Shown here: piece after piece, positions 56,444 to 64,000 of the stretch
How positions within the stretch are numbered: the stretch's first letter is position 1
How the letters are laid out: the number at the start of each line of letters is the position of its first letter
Assembly (NCBI RefSeq): GCF_028816475.1
Contig: NZ_CP118247.1
Coordinates: 2,906,001-2,970,000 of the forward strand
DNA: 64,000 nt
Source of the DNA: Devosia rhodophyticola
GTDB taxonomy: Bacteria; Pseudomonadota; Alphaproteobacteria; Rhizobiales; Devosiaceae
Direction: 5' to 3'
Made by a program: the position numbers and the translations under genes
Notes under the pieces: model-generated
What the model saw: the letters and a program-made list of their open reading frames with translations, nothing else
What the model was told of the DNA's origin: nothing
The model's database searches: none

Positions 56444-56728
56444 ATGTTGCTGAAGCGCGAACTGCTTGAAGAAATCAAGGCTGGCAAGGTTGATCTAGTA
56501 TTTCGGCGCTGGAGTCGACCGAGCGTCAAGGCAGGCGGTACGCTCAAGACCAAAGTCGGCATTCTGGCGATCAAGGCGATTGATGAGATGAGCCCGCACG
56601 ATGTGAGCGATGCCGATGCGCGGCGCGCCGGATTTGCGGACGCCGAGGCTTTTCATCGTTGGCTCGAAACAATGAAGGCGGGTGAATATTTTCACCGTAT
56701 CGAAGTGGGCTATCTGGGCGAGGCTTGA
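56444..56728 (+). CDS. Small ASCH/PUA-like protein
   Basis: A 94-residue protein starting MLLKRELLEEIKAGKVDLVF, with RRWSRPSVKAGGTLKTKVGI: the Arg-Trp pattern of small ASCH-type (PUA-like, RNA-related) domains. This is recall, not a search. It starts two bases after ridA and is surely co-transcribed with it. Confidence 0.65.
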   Translation: MLLKRELLEEIKAGKVDLVFRRWSRPSVKAGGTLKTKVGILAIKAIDEMSPHDVSDADARRAGFADAEAFHRWLETMKAGEYFHRIEVGYLGEA

Positions 56729-56730
56729 GC

Positions 56731-57402
56731 TTAAAACGGGCAGGGTACCACGAAGTTGCAGGGCTCGCCGGTGATGGGATGGCTGATCCCCAACTGCTCG
56801 GCGTGAAGTTGCAGGCGGTCGGCGGCGGTGAGGGGCTCTTCCTCGGCATAAAATGCATCTCCCAGAATCACATGGCCGATGGCCTTCATGTGAACCCTGA
56901 GTTGGTGTGTGCGACCGGTCAGCGGCGTTAACTGCACGCGCGTGACACCATTTTCCCGGTCAAGTACGGTCCACTGGGTCTGCGAGGGACGACCGCCCTC
57001 GTGGTCGACACGCTGGCGCGGCTTGTTGAGCCAGTCGGTTGCCAGAGGCAAATCAACAAGACCACTGTCGTCCTGCATGTTGCCCCAAACACGGGCGATA
57101 TAGCGCTTGCTGGTTTGACGTTTCTCAAACTGAATACCGATGCCTGCGTGGGCGCGCTTGTTGAGTGCCATGACGATGACGCCGGAAGTATCCTTGTCAA
57201 GGCGATGGACCATGCCGGCGGTGGGGTATTGCTTGCGGGCGCGATATTCCAGACAATCCCACAACGACGGATGGCGACCGGAAACGCTGAGCAGACCGCT
57301 AGGCTTGTCGAGCACGAGTATATCGTCATCGACGTGAACCACGTTCAGATAGGGTTCAAGTGGCGGATTGTAATCAAGCAATGTCGGCAATGGATCAAGC
57401 AT
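56731..57402 (-). CDS. rluA: Pseudouridine synthase RluA
   Basis: Makes pseudouridine in 23S rRNA (746) and tRNA (32) in E. coli. From the ATG at 57402 the N-terminus LLDYNPPLEPYLNVVHVDDD matches RluA closely; a start at 57459 is possible, and any longer extension is antisense to the next gene. The catalytic Asp is residue 69 in MVHRLDKDTSGVIVMAL. LTGRTHQLRVHMKAIGHVI follows. There is no S4 domain, as expected of RluA. It converges on the ASCH-like gene. Confidence 0.92.
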   Translation of the reverse strand: MLDPLPTLLDYNPPLEPYLNVVHVDDDILVLDKPSGLLSVSGRHPSLWDCLEYRARKQYPTAGMVHRLDKDTSGVIVMALNKRAHAGIGIQFEKRQTSKRYIARVWGNMQDDSGLVDLPLATDWLNKPRQRVDHEGGRPSQTQWTVLDRENGVTRVQLTPLTGRTHQLRVHMKAIGHVILGDAFYAEEEPLTAADRLQLHAEQLGISHPITGEPCNFVVPCPF

Positions 57403-57516
57403 GACGCCTGTTAGCAGGTCTTTGATCACAAAAACAGTTGGCGTTGTCGCCGACACCATTGCGTGAGATCGGTTCTCGCGCGAACATTCCTGAACTGAGC
57501 GCTGGAGGGACACAGC

Positions 57517-58509
57517 ATGTGGGATTTTTCTATTAGTCGTGCGTTGGGCATGATGGGCAGGACTTTGCCCTTCATCATTTTTCGAATGGTTGTCTATTTC
57601 GGCATGGCCGTCGCCTATGTGCTGGTCACCGGGGTCGGTGCCGGGTTGGGGTGGGGCGTGGGTGGATTTGGCGACGAAGGTTTTCGCGCAAGCACCACAT
57701 TCTGGGGCGGCGCGTTGGGCTTCGTGGTTACTGCAGGTGTGCTCTACTTCCTGCGCGAATATATCCTCTATATCGTCAAGGCCGGACACATCGCCGTGCT
57801 GGTCGAATTGATCGATGGACGGCCCATTCCAGGAGGGCGCTCGCAGATTGAGCATGCCAGTGTGATCGTCAAGGAGCGCTTTGCCGAAACCAGCGTGTTG
57901 TTCGGCATTGACCAACTGGTCAAGGGTGTTTTGAAAGCAATCACCGGGCTGGTGCAGGGGATCGCATCATTCTTGCCCATTCCTGGACTGCAGCAGTTCG
58001 TGGGCCTGATCCGGGCTTTTCTCAAGATTGCCGTTGGTCTGGTCGACGAGGTCATTCTCGGATACGCCATTCGCACGGGGTCGACCAATCCATGGGGATC
58101 CGCCCGCACGGCGCTCGTACTTTACGGGCAGAACTACAAGGTTATGCTGAAAAATGCCGCCTGGTTAACCATCATCACCTATGGGCTGGCGTTTTTGGTG
58201 TTCTTGTTGATGTTGGCGCCCGCCGCAGCATTGGTGTGGATTATTCCCGGCGCATGGTCCGCGGGTGGGCTGGTGTTTGCCATTATCTTTGCCTGGGCAG
58301 TCAAGGCCGCGCTGATCGAGCCATTCGCCATTGCCTGCATGATGGAGGTCTATTTCAAAACCATCGAGGGACAGGTGCCGGATGCGGAATGGGATGCGCG
58401 GTTGGCCTCCGCCTCAAAGAAATTTGGAAAATTGAAGGACAAGGCCGCTGGCTGGGTCGGTCAGGGCGGACGAACCGATCCAATTGGAACTGCGGACGGG
58501 ACAGCTTAA
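57517..58509 (+). CDS. Multi-pass membrane protein of unknown function
   Basis: A 330-residue protein with five to six membrane helices (LPFIIFRMVVYFGMAVAYVL; WGGALGFVVTAGVLYFLREY; AGGLVFAIIFAWAVKAALIE). It contains a long amphipathic middle (KAITGLVQGIASFLPIPGLQ) and a hydrophilic, lysine-rich C-terminal tail. Similar proteins are widespread in rhizobia but uncharacterised. The start follows GGAGGG. csbD lies 62 bases downstream and may be co-expressed. Confidence 0.7.
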   Translation: MWDFSISRALGMMGRTLPFIIFRMVVYFGMAVAYVLVTGVGAGLGWGVGGFGDEGFRASTTFWGGALGFVVTAGVLYFLREYILYIVKAGHIAVLVELIDGRPIPGGRSQIEHASVIVKERFAETSVLFGIDQLVKGVLKAITGLVQGIASFLPIPGLQQFVGLIRAFLKIAVGLVDEVILGYAIRTGSTNPWGSARTALVLYGQNYKVMLKNAAWLTIITYGLAFLVFLLMLAPAAALVWIIPGAWSAGGLVFAIIFAWAVKAALIEPFAIACMMEVYFKTIEGQVPDAEWDARLASASKKFGKLKDKAAGWVGQGGRTDPIGTADGTA

Positions 58510-58570
58510 TAGAGGAACTTCGCGGAGGGCGTTGCGTTGAGGAAGGCAACAAAGCCCTCAGGAGGCCGCA

Positions 58571-58753
58571 ATGAACAAGGATCAAGTCAAAGGTGCCGGC
58601 AAACAAGCCAAAGGCGCGGTAAAAGATGCCGTTGGTGGTTTGACTGGTAATGAGAAAATGCAGGCCGAAGGCAAGCTCGATAAAGCCGAGGGCAAGATTC
58701 AGGGCAAAGTCGGGGATGCCAAGAAAAAGCTCAGCGACAAGCTGGACGACTGA
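58571..58753 (+). CDS. CsbD family stress protein
   Basis: A 60-residue, very hydrophilic protein of the CsbD type (NKDQVKGAGKQAKGAVKDAV; GKLDKAEGKIQGKVGDAKKK). CsbD-like proteins are induced by general stress; the molecular role is unclear. A strong CAGGAGG precedes the ATG and a terminator follows within 25 bases. Confidence 0.92.
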   Translation: MNKDQVKGAGKQAKGAVKDAVGGLTGNEKMQAEGKLDKAEGKIQGKVGDAKKKLSDKLDD

Positions 58754-58773
58754 CTGCGGATTTTCGTGATTTG

Positions 58774-58802
58774 AGACCGCTCCATTCGGGGCGGTCTTTT
58801 TG
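58774..58802 (+). terminator. Rho-independent terminator of csbD
   Basis: Ten-base stem AGACCGCTCC / GGGGCGGTCT (one G-T pair), ATTC loop, then TTTTTGTTTT, 20 bases after the stop. Confidence 0.88.
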
Positions 58803-58808
58803 TTTTGC

Positions 58809-59072
58809 TTATTCGGCGGCCGTTAGTGCGTGGCGGCGTGCCTTTATGCGGTTGAGATGGTGGGCTGCATTGGCCAAAAGCGCTGAGCGAACGGTGGTGT
58901 CAGTTTCATCGTTGACGACATCCGTGCGCACTTTGAGGTCCAGATTATAGGCGCTGGTGTTTCCCATGAATTCTTCAACGATAGCCACGCGTACAACGCC
59001 GGTTATCCGGCCATTGATAATGGGGTGAGGCTGCACAGACTGCAGGACACAACTCGTGATTTCAAAGGTCAT
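58809..59072 (-). CDS. Small conserved-looking protein, unknown function
   Basis: An 87-residue cytosolic protein (TFEITSCVLQSVQPHPIING; YNLDLKVRTDVVNDETDTTV) with an N-terminal beta segment and helical end. I recognise no family. It starts behind a weak site and converges on csbD. The 108 bases upstream to gntK are AT-rich and hold its likely promoter. Confidence 0.6.
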   Translation of the reverse strand: MTFEITSCVLQSVQPHPIINGRITGVVRVAIVEEFMGNTSAYNLDLKVRTDVVNDETDTTVRSALLANAAHHLNRIKARRHALTAAE

Positions 59073-59180
59073 TTCAACCGTTTCCTACCACTGATTAATA
59101 TCTGTGGAAGGCATTGAAATCACAGTTGACAAACAAAATCACTATAAAAATGATTCGACGTTAACGGTCGAGTAACCTCT

Positions 59181-59753
59181 TTATTGCCAGCGCTTGAAGG
59201 ATTTGAGGTGGCTCAGGGTCTTCACGACGGTTTCGGCAATCTTTTCGATGCTATCGCTTATGGGGACGGAAATCACATTTTCTGATGTTGAATCAGGGAC
59301 TTCCAAGGTTGAGAATTGGGAGTCGAGTAGGCTTTCGGGCATAAACTCGTGGTGGCGATGGGCCATTCGATCGGCAATCAGTTCGCGCGACCCGTCAAGA
59401 TAGACAAAAGTGATCGGTTCGCTTGCCTTTTCGATCAGAAAATCGCGATAGGAGCGTTTTAGCGCGGAACAGGCGCCGACGGCGGCACCCTTCTTGTCAG
59501 CCGCCGCAACTAGCGCCCTGGCCAGATTTTCCAACCAGGGCCAGCGGTCCTCATCGGTAAGGGGCGTGCCAGCGCGCATTTTTTCGACGTTGGCGTCGGG
59601 GTGATAGTCGTCGCCGTCGAGGAACGGCACGTGTAGCCGACGGGCGATGGATTGGCCCACGGTGGATTTGCCCGATGAACTTACACCCATCGCGATGATG
59701 ATGCGGGCGGGAGCAAGATTTTTAGACCGTTGCTGAGAAGGCGCCGTCGACAT
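59181..59753 (-). CDS. gntK: Gluconokinase GntK
   Basis: Phosphorylates gluconate to 6-phosphogluconate. P-loop GVSSSGKST at about residues 23-31, then HVPFLDGDDYHPDANVEKMR, LTDEDRWPWLENLARAL and VYLDGSRELIADRMAHRHHE, all typical of thermoresistant gluconokinases. It overlaps idnO by 32 bases. Its product is the substrate of Gnd, encoded divergently 1 kb away. Confidence 0.93.
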   Translation of the reverse strand: MSTAPSQQRSKNLAPARIIIAMGVSSSGKSTVGQSIARRLHVPFLDGDDYHPDANVEKMRAGTPLTDEDRWPWLENLARALVAAADKKGAAVGACSALKRSYRDFLIEKASEPITFVYLDGSRELIADRMAHRHHEFMPESLLDSQFSTLEVPDSTSENVISVPISDSIEKIAETVVKTLSHLKSFKRWQ

Positions 59754-60492
59754 AGAGAATGTGTCCGTTTACAAATTTTGCAGCATCCGAGGCGAGGAAG
59801 ATGGCGGTGCCGCCGAGTTCTTCAACTTCTCCCCAGCGCCCCATGGGGGTGCGTGTTTCGATCCAGGCATTGAATTTTTCGTCCTTGACCAACGCTTCGT
59901 TGAGTTCTGTCCTGAAATATCCGGGCGCAATGCCGTTGATATTAAGCCCATGTGGGGCCCAGTCGACTGCCATACCACGGGTTAGATTGGCGACAGCGGC
60001 CTTGCTGGTGGCGTAAGGAGCAATCGAAGGGCGCGCAACGCCAGACATCAGCGAGCAGATGTTGATGATCTTGCCAGAACCGCGCGAAATCATGTGCGAC
60101 GCGACTGCTTGGGAGACGTTGAAAACCGAGGTGACGTTGGTCGTCATCAATTGATCAAATTTCTCGGGCGGAAAAGATTCGAGCGGGCTTCGGAATTGCA
60201 TGCCAGCATTATTGACCAGAATATCAATCGGCCCCAACTCGTCTTCGCAATAGGCAATAGCCTCGTTGACGCTGTCGCGGTTGGTGACATCAAACGCCAG
60301 CGCGGTTGTGTCCGCGTGATTGGCGATCAGGTCGGCTGTCGCATTGCCCAAAGCTGCTGCATCGCGGCCGTTAAGTACGATCTTTGCACCAGCGCCCGCA
60401 AGAGCGGTTGCAATGGCGAGGCCAAGGCCGCGACTGGAGCCGGTGATAAGCGCGCGTTTGCCTTCAAGACTGAAACGGGAAAGGGAATCCAA
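59722..60492 (-). CDS. idnO: SDR oxidoreductase, gluconate 5-dehydrogenase type
   Basis: Short-chain dehydrogenase of about 256 residues. The cofactor motif is LITGSSRGLGLAIATALAGA, NNAG lies in IDILVNNAGMQFR, and the active site SxnYxxxK is in ICSLMSGVARPSIAPYATSK. The closest family is gluconate 5-dehydrogenase (5-keto-D-gluconate reductase). TTG at 60492 is chosen because GGAGG stands five bases ahead. Context with gntK and gnd supports gluconate/ketogluconate use; the exact substrate is inferred. Confidence 0.85.
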   Translation of the reverse strand: MDSLSRFSLEGKRALITGSSRGLGLAIATALAGAGAKIVLNGRDAAALGNATADLIANHADTTALAFDVTNRDSVNEAIAYCEDELGPIDILVNNAGMQFRSPLESFPPEKFDQLMTTNVTSVFNVSQAVASHMISRGSGKIINICSLMSGVARPSIAPYATSKAAVANLTRGMAVDWAPHGLNINGIAPGYFRTELNEALVKDEKFNAWIETRTPMGRWGEVEELGGTAIFLASDAAKFVNGHILYVDGAFSATV

Positions 60493-60500
60493 GGTGTCCT

Positions 60501-60531
60501 CCAAATTGGGGCGAGCCTATGCCCGATTTGG
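60501..60531. promoter_or_regulatory. Inverted repeat before idnO, possible operator
   Basis: CCAAATTGGG, 11-base spacer, CCCGATTTGG (one mismatch), directly ahead of the idnO ribosome site and within the divergent idnO/gnd region. The arm length and place suit a repressor operator, but no regulator gene is in view. Confidence 0.4.
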
Positions 60532-60685
60532 GCAACGGGGCAAGTTTGACAACAAATTCAGCTATCAGAACGGTAAAAATCAAAGGTGCTACTTCCGTCC
60601 TGACGTGGTTTGTGGTCATGTTCGGCTCGCTGGTCTAGATGTAACCAGACGGTGACATATTGCGTGATCTCGGAAGGACTATGGT

Positions 60686-62104
60686 ATGACGACGGCAGAT
60701 ATCGGGCTTATTGGCCTTGCGGTTATGGGATCCAATCTGGCGCTGAATATCGCCGAAAAGGGCTACACAATTGCCGTCAACAATCGCTCGCCGGCAAGGA
60801 TTGACGAGTTCGTCACCATGGCCAAGGAGCAGGGGCTGGCCGGAAAAGTTATTCCTAAAGCTGATCTGGCTGAATTCGTACAGGCGGTATCGCGGCCCCG
60901 CTCGATCATCATCATGGTCAAGGCAGGGGCACCGGTCGATGCCATGATTGAACAGCTGTTGCCGCATCTGGAGCAGGGCGACGCCATAATCGAATGTGGC
61001 AATTCGCTATTCACCGATACACAAAGGCGCTTTGATTACCTTAAACCCAAGGGCATTGGCTATCTAGGCGCGGGTGTTTCGGGCGGTGAAGAAGGTGCCC
61101 GGCATGGTCCTTCCATCATGGTGGGTGGCTCAAAGGAACAGTGGCATAACGCCGAGGATGTGCTGACAGCAATTGCTGCCAAGTTCAATGGTGAAAGCTG
61201 TTGTGCTTATCTAGGCGAAGGTGGCGCTGGCCATTTCGTCAAGACTATTCACAACGGCATCGAATATGGCGACATGCAGATGATCGCCGAAGTTTATGGC
61301 GTGATGCGCGATGGATTGGGCATGGCCCCGCAGGCGTGTGCGGACGTGTTCAAAGAGTGGAACAGGGGACCACTCAATTCATATCTGATTGAAATCACTG
61401 GCCATGTTCTGGCGGCGATTGATGAGCCAACCGGCAAGCCGCTGGTTGAATTGATTTTGGACAAGGCCGGCCAAAAAGGGACTGGCGTCTGGTCGGCAAT
61501 TGCGGCTCAACAAATGGGCGTTCCAGCAACGGCAATCGAAGGGGCGGTCGCCGCGCGCTCGATTTCTTCGCGCAAAGACGAACGCATTGCCGCCGAAAAA
61601 ATTTATGGCAAACGCAGCGCTGGCAAGGCTGACGTGACCTTGGCGGATCTGGAGCAGGCACTGCTCGCGGGCAAGATAGTCAGCTATGCTCAGGGTTTTG
61701 CCGTGATCGCCAAGGCATCAGACGAAAATGGCTGGAAGCTGCCGCTGTCAACAATTGCTAAAATCTGGCGCGCTGGCTGTATTATCCGTTCGCGGTTTCT
61801 CGACCAGATGGCCGCAGCTTACGCAAAGGGCGACAATGCCAACCTTTTGATTGTTCCCGACTTTGTGACGTTGATGAAGGAAAACCATGGCGCGCTGCGC
61901 AAAGTGGTTGCAGCGGGCGCGGTGGGTGAATTTCCGCTGATCTGCCTTTCGGCCGCATTATCCTATTTTGACAGCTACCGGCAGGCGCAGGGAACGGCCA
62001 ATCTCATTCAGGGTCAGCGCGATTTCTTTGGTGCCCATGGCTTTGAAATTGAAGGTCGTGGCAAGGACCTGCATGGGGAGTGGCCAAGCACTTTGGGCAA
62101 CTAA
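60686..62104 (+). CDS. gnd: 6-phosphogluconate dehydrogenase (decarboxylating)
   Basis: Oxidises 6-phosphogluconate to ribulose 5-phosphate, CO2 and NADPH. The 472-residue protein is of the long form: GLIGLAVMGSNLALNIAEKG, GVSGGEEGARHGPSIMVGG, GGAGHFVKTIHNGIEYGDMQ (catalytic Lys near 186) and DFFGAHGFEIEGRG at the end. A GGAAGGA site precedes the ATG. Its product is also the substrate of Rpe. Confidence 0.97.
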   Translation: MTTADIGLIGLAVMGSNLALNIAEKGYTIAVNNRSPARIDEFVTMAKEQGLAGKVIPKADLAEFVQAVSRPRSIIIMVKAGAPVDAMIEQLLPHLEQGDAIIECGNSLFTDTQRRFDYLKPKGIGYLGAGVSGGEEGARHGPSIMVGGSKEQWHNAEDVLTAIAAKFNGESCCAYLGEGGAGHFVKTIHNGIEYGDMQMIAEVYGVMRDGLGMAPQACADVFKEWNRGPLNSYLIEITGHVLAAIDEPTGKPLVELILDKAGQKGTGVWSAIAAQQMGVPATAIEGAVAARSISSRKDERIAAEKIYGKRSAGKADVTLADLEQALLAGKIVSYAQGFAVIAKASDENGWKLPLSTIAKIWRAGCIIRSRFLDQMAAAYAKGDNANLLIVPDFVTLMKENHGALRKVVAAGAVGEFPLICLSAALSYFDSYRQAQGTANLIQGQRDFFGAHGFEIEGRGKDLHGEWPSTLGN

Positions 62105-62119
62105 ACCCATCGAATTTAG

Positions 62120-62150
62120 AAAGGCCTCGCTTCGGCGGGCCTTTCTTTGT
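62120..62150 (+). terminator. gnd: Rho-independent terminator of gnd
   Basis: Stem AAAGGCC / GGCCTTT with an inner CGC-TTCG-GCG extension, then CTTTGT, 15 bases after the stop. Confidence 0.75.
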
Positions 62151-62159
62151 CGGGGCTGG

Positions 62160-62642
62160 CTAGAGCGTCTTGAACATCACGAAGCTGTCGACATAACCCA
62201 ATTGGGGGTGATGAAAGGCACGGGGAAGCGTGCCTACGATATTGAAGCCCAGCTTTTGCCAAAGGGCGACGGCGCGTTCATTTGATGAAACGACGTGATT
62301 GAACTGCATGGCCCCAAAACCACGTTGAGACGCCTCGGCGAGGGAATGTTCGCACATCTGACGAGCGATGCCCTTACCCTGGGCGTCGGCTGCGGTGATA
62401 TAGCCGCAATTGGCGACGTGGGCGCCGTTGCCCTGCTGATTTGCCATCAAATAATAGGTACCAAGAATCTTGCCATTTTCTTCGGCCACATAGACCGTAT
62501 GGGAAGGGGCGAACCAGTAGCCGAGCACCTGAGTGTCGCTCCAGTCCTGGGGCAGCACGTAGGTGGTGCCAGCGGCTAACACGGGCGCAACAATTGACAG
62601 AATGGCGGCGTTGTCGGGTCTAGTAGCCAGTCGGATCTGCAT
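62160..62642 (-). CDS. GNAT acetyltransferase
   Basis: A 160-residue N-acetyltransferase: MQIRLATRPDNAAILSIVAP at the start and the acetyl-CoA loop ITAADAQGKGIARQMCEHSL, with LWQKLGFNIVGTLPRAFHH near the end, typical of the phosphinothricin/L-amino-acid acetyltransferase-like GNATs. The start at 62642 overlaps the MFS gene by 23 bases, so the two are co-transcribed. Confidence 0.85.
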   Translation of the reverse strand: MQIRLATRPDNAAILSIVAPVLAAGTTYVLPQDWSDTQVLGYWFAPSHTVYVAEENGKILGTYYLMANQQGNGAHVANCGYITAADAQGKGIARQMCEHSLAEASQRGFGAMQFNHVVSSNERAVALWQKLGFNIVGTLPRAFHHPQLGYVDSFVMFKTL

Positions 62643-63957
62643 CTGAATCTTCGTCTTCTTCGCGCGGTACAAGGATTTGTCCAGGCGGCGCCATTTCGGG
62701 CACTTTGGGTTTGTCTGCGATACTGGGGCGGCGCGTCAGGCTGAAACGGAGGGCGGCAGCGACAAACAGCACCAGCGCAATAACGACAGCAATGCTGGCT
62801 GCCAGGAACGGAGCACCGGGGAAGTAGTCCGCCGCCTGGCGGTCGTGCGTGTAATAGGAGAAAATCTGGGTGGCAGCGAGCGGGCCGATAATGGTGGCCA
62901 GCGAGTTGGCAGCATTAACGGCGCCCTGAAGTTCGCCTTGGGCATTGTCAGGCACCTGGCGCGACAGCACACCATTGATAGCGGGTGCAGCAAGGCCGCT
63001 GATCGCCCCAACCATGATGAAGAGGTAGAGATAGTAAATGTCGCTGGTGAAAGCGACACCAGCAAATGCTGTTATGGCGGCCAAAAGGCCAACGATGACG
63101 ACCGGGGTTTCGCCAAGTTGTTTGACAAAGGGGCCAACGAGAAATCCCTGGCAGATGGCAAAGCCGATGCCGAAGGCACCAAGGGTGCGGCCGATCTGGC
63201 TGGAGGTGAAATAAAAGACTTCGACGGTAAAATAGCTGAAGACCGATGGCAGGGATTGTGCAGCGAGTGAGAACACAAACAGGATTGCCAGCAGCCAGAG
63301 AACAATCGGATATTGTCGCAGTGACACCAGCGCGCCAAAGGGATTGGCGCGACGGATATCAAACTTGCGACGCGAGTGGCGCGGCAGGCTTTCGGGCAGA
63401 ACCAGAAGGCCGAAAATGAAATTGGTAAATGCCAAGGCCGCGGCGGCATAGAAGGGGACGCGAGGGCCGATGGAACCCAATTCACCGCCGATGACCGGCC
63501 CGATGATAAAGCCAAGCCCGAATGCGGCGCCAATCAACCCGAAACGGTGGGTACGTTTGTGCGGCGGGGTGATGTCAGCCATATAGGCCGTCGCGGTGGC
63601 CACGGCAGCACCGGCGATACCAGCGATGATACGGCCAATGAACAGGTACCAGACAAATGGGGCGATGCTCATCATGAGATAGTCGAATGTCAGCCCCAGC
63701 AATGAGGCGAGTAATACCGGGCGGCGGCCAAATCGGTCTGACAGATTGCCAAGCACGGGGGAGAAGACGAACTGCATGAAGGCGTAGGCGAAGACCAGAT
63801 AGCCGCCAATAACGGCTGCGTCGGCGACGCTGCCGCCTGTCAACTGTTCAAGCAGTTCGGGAAGGACCGGAACGATGATGCCGACGCCGATCATATCGAG
63901 CAAAATCGTGACCAGAATGCAGGCCAGAGTCAGTCGAGATCGCATTGCTGATGGCAT
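62620..63957 (-). CDS. TetA-family (TCR) MFS efflux transporter
   Basis: Twelve-helix MFS exporter of 445 residues in the tetracycline-resistance-like group: LDMIGVGIIVPVLPELLEQL, GNLSDRFGRRPVLLASLLGL, RIIAGIAGAAVATATAYMAD and GLAAPAINGVLSRQVPDNAQ. It ends in an acidic tail (PREEDEDSDADPTGY) not found in TetA itself. Chromosomal members of this group often do not confer tetracycline resistance; substrate unknown. Confidence 0.85.
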   Translation of the reverse strand: MPSAMRSRLTLACILVTILLDMIGVGIIVPVLPELLEQLTGGSVADAAVIGGYLVFAYAFMQFVFSPVLGNLSDRFGRRPVLLASLLGLTFDYLMMSIAPFVWYLFIGRIIAGIAGAAVATATAYMADITPPHKRTHRFGLIGAAFGLGFIIGPVIGGELGSIGPRVPFYAAAALAFTNFIFGLLVLPESLPRHSRRKFDIRRANPFGALVSLRQYPIVLWLLAILFVFSLAAQSLPSVFSYFTVEVFYFTSSQIGRTLGAFGIGFAICQGFLVGPFVKQLGETPVVIVGLLAAITAFAGVAFTSDIYYLYLFIMVGAISGLAAPAINGVLSRQVPDNAQGELQGAVNAANSLATIIGPLAATQIFSYYTHDRQAADYFPGAPFLAASIAVVIALVLFVAAALRFSLTRRPSIADKPKVPEMAPPGQILVPREEDEDSDADPTGY

Positions 63958-64000
63958 ACTGGCTTCACTAATTTCCTAGATTTCGCACGCAGTTGACACA

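Noticed and set aside
57403-57915. Long N-terminal extension of RluA
   Set aside because: It is the complement of the membrane-protein gene starting at 57517, and RluA similarity begins only near 57402.
1-64000. CRISPR array, prophage, transposase, integrase, rRNA operon
   Set aside because: No regularly spaced repeats, phage or transposase genes or rRNA sequence seen on either strand.

Overview
The window is a chromosomal segment of an alphaproteobacterium, most likely in the Hyphomicrobiales and perhaps Devosia-like (the genus is an inference). The pointers are the flagellar gene set with a CckA kinase beside flhB, a CtrA-type box, an F1-ATPase zeta inhibitor (DUF1476), eukaryotic-type NADP isocitrate dehydrogenase, a RibBA whose second domain has lost its zinc cysteines, GguC, and a pur/bolA/grxD neighbourhood typical of the class. 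Base composition is evenly GC-rich except for one insert at 46.9-47.9 kb.

Layout. 1-13.4 kb: flagellar block. It holds fliM (5' end outside the window), a DUF6468 protein, motE, a 1.1-kaa exported TPR protein, then fliP-fliO on the minus strand and flgB-flgC-fliE-fliQ-fliR-flhB on the plus strand, followed by cckA. The fliO/flgB divergent region carries a perfect TTAA-N7-TTAA CtrA box and two near-identical GGCA-N5-TGCC palindromes. fliM and motE each show an apparent single-base frameshift. 13.4-16.9 kb: aldo/keto reductase, gguC, ribBX. 16.9-21 kb: recA with an SOS box, then alaS. 21-30.5 kb: an EamA transporter, a FadL-like porin, icd, GFA/TfoX-N, two tandem GNATs, trmJ, an MFS pump and rpsD. 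30.6-36.8 kb: sbmA-like, ttcA-IMPase, two MFS transporters, a Dabb protein.

36.8-50.5 kb is a minus-strand purine and Fe-S-carrier region: grxD, HAD, DUF6665, bolA, a secreted protein, purL, Pr6Pr, purQ, an acyltransferase, purS, purC, purB, rpe, with the ATPase zeta subunit and a DUF1344 protein between purC and purB. Downstream of purB lies the most unusual locus. A small RBBP9-type hydrolase-like protein, whose nucleophile serine is alanine, is translationally coupled to purB. Directly behind it sits an AT-rich gene for an unrecognised membrane protein, then a 5'-truncated second copy of the hydrolase gene, about 87 percent identical in DNA. This looks like acquired DNA that replaced the 3' end of the host gene and left the old end behind.

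50.7-58.8 kb: ccdA, a BioF2-like acetyltransferase, radC-map, a CinA-like protein, gpt, tRNA-Leu(TAA), ridA, an ASCH-like protein, rluA, a multi-pass membrane protein, csbD. 59-62.1 kb: a gluconate module (idnO-gntK facing gnd). The window ends in a GNAT and a TetA-type MFS pump. I saw no integrase, transposase, prophage, CRISPR array or rRNA. No stretch longer than about 300 bases lacks a gene.
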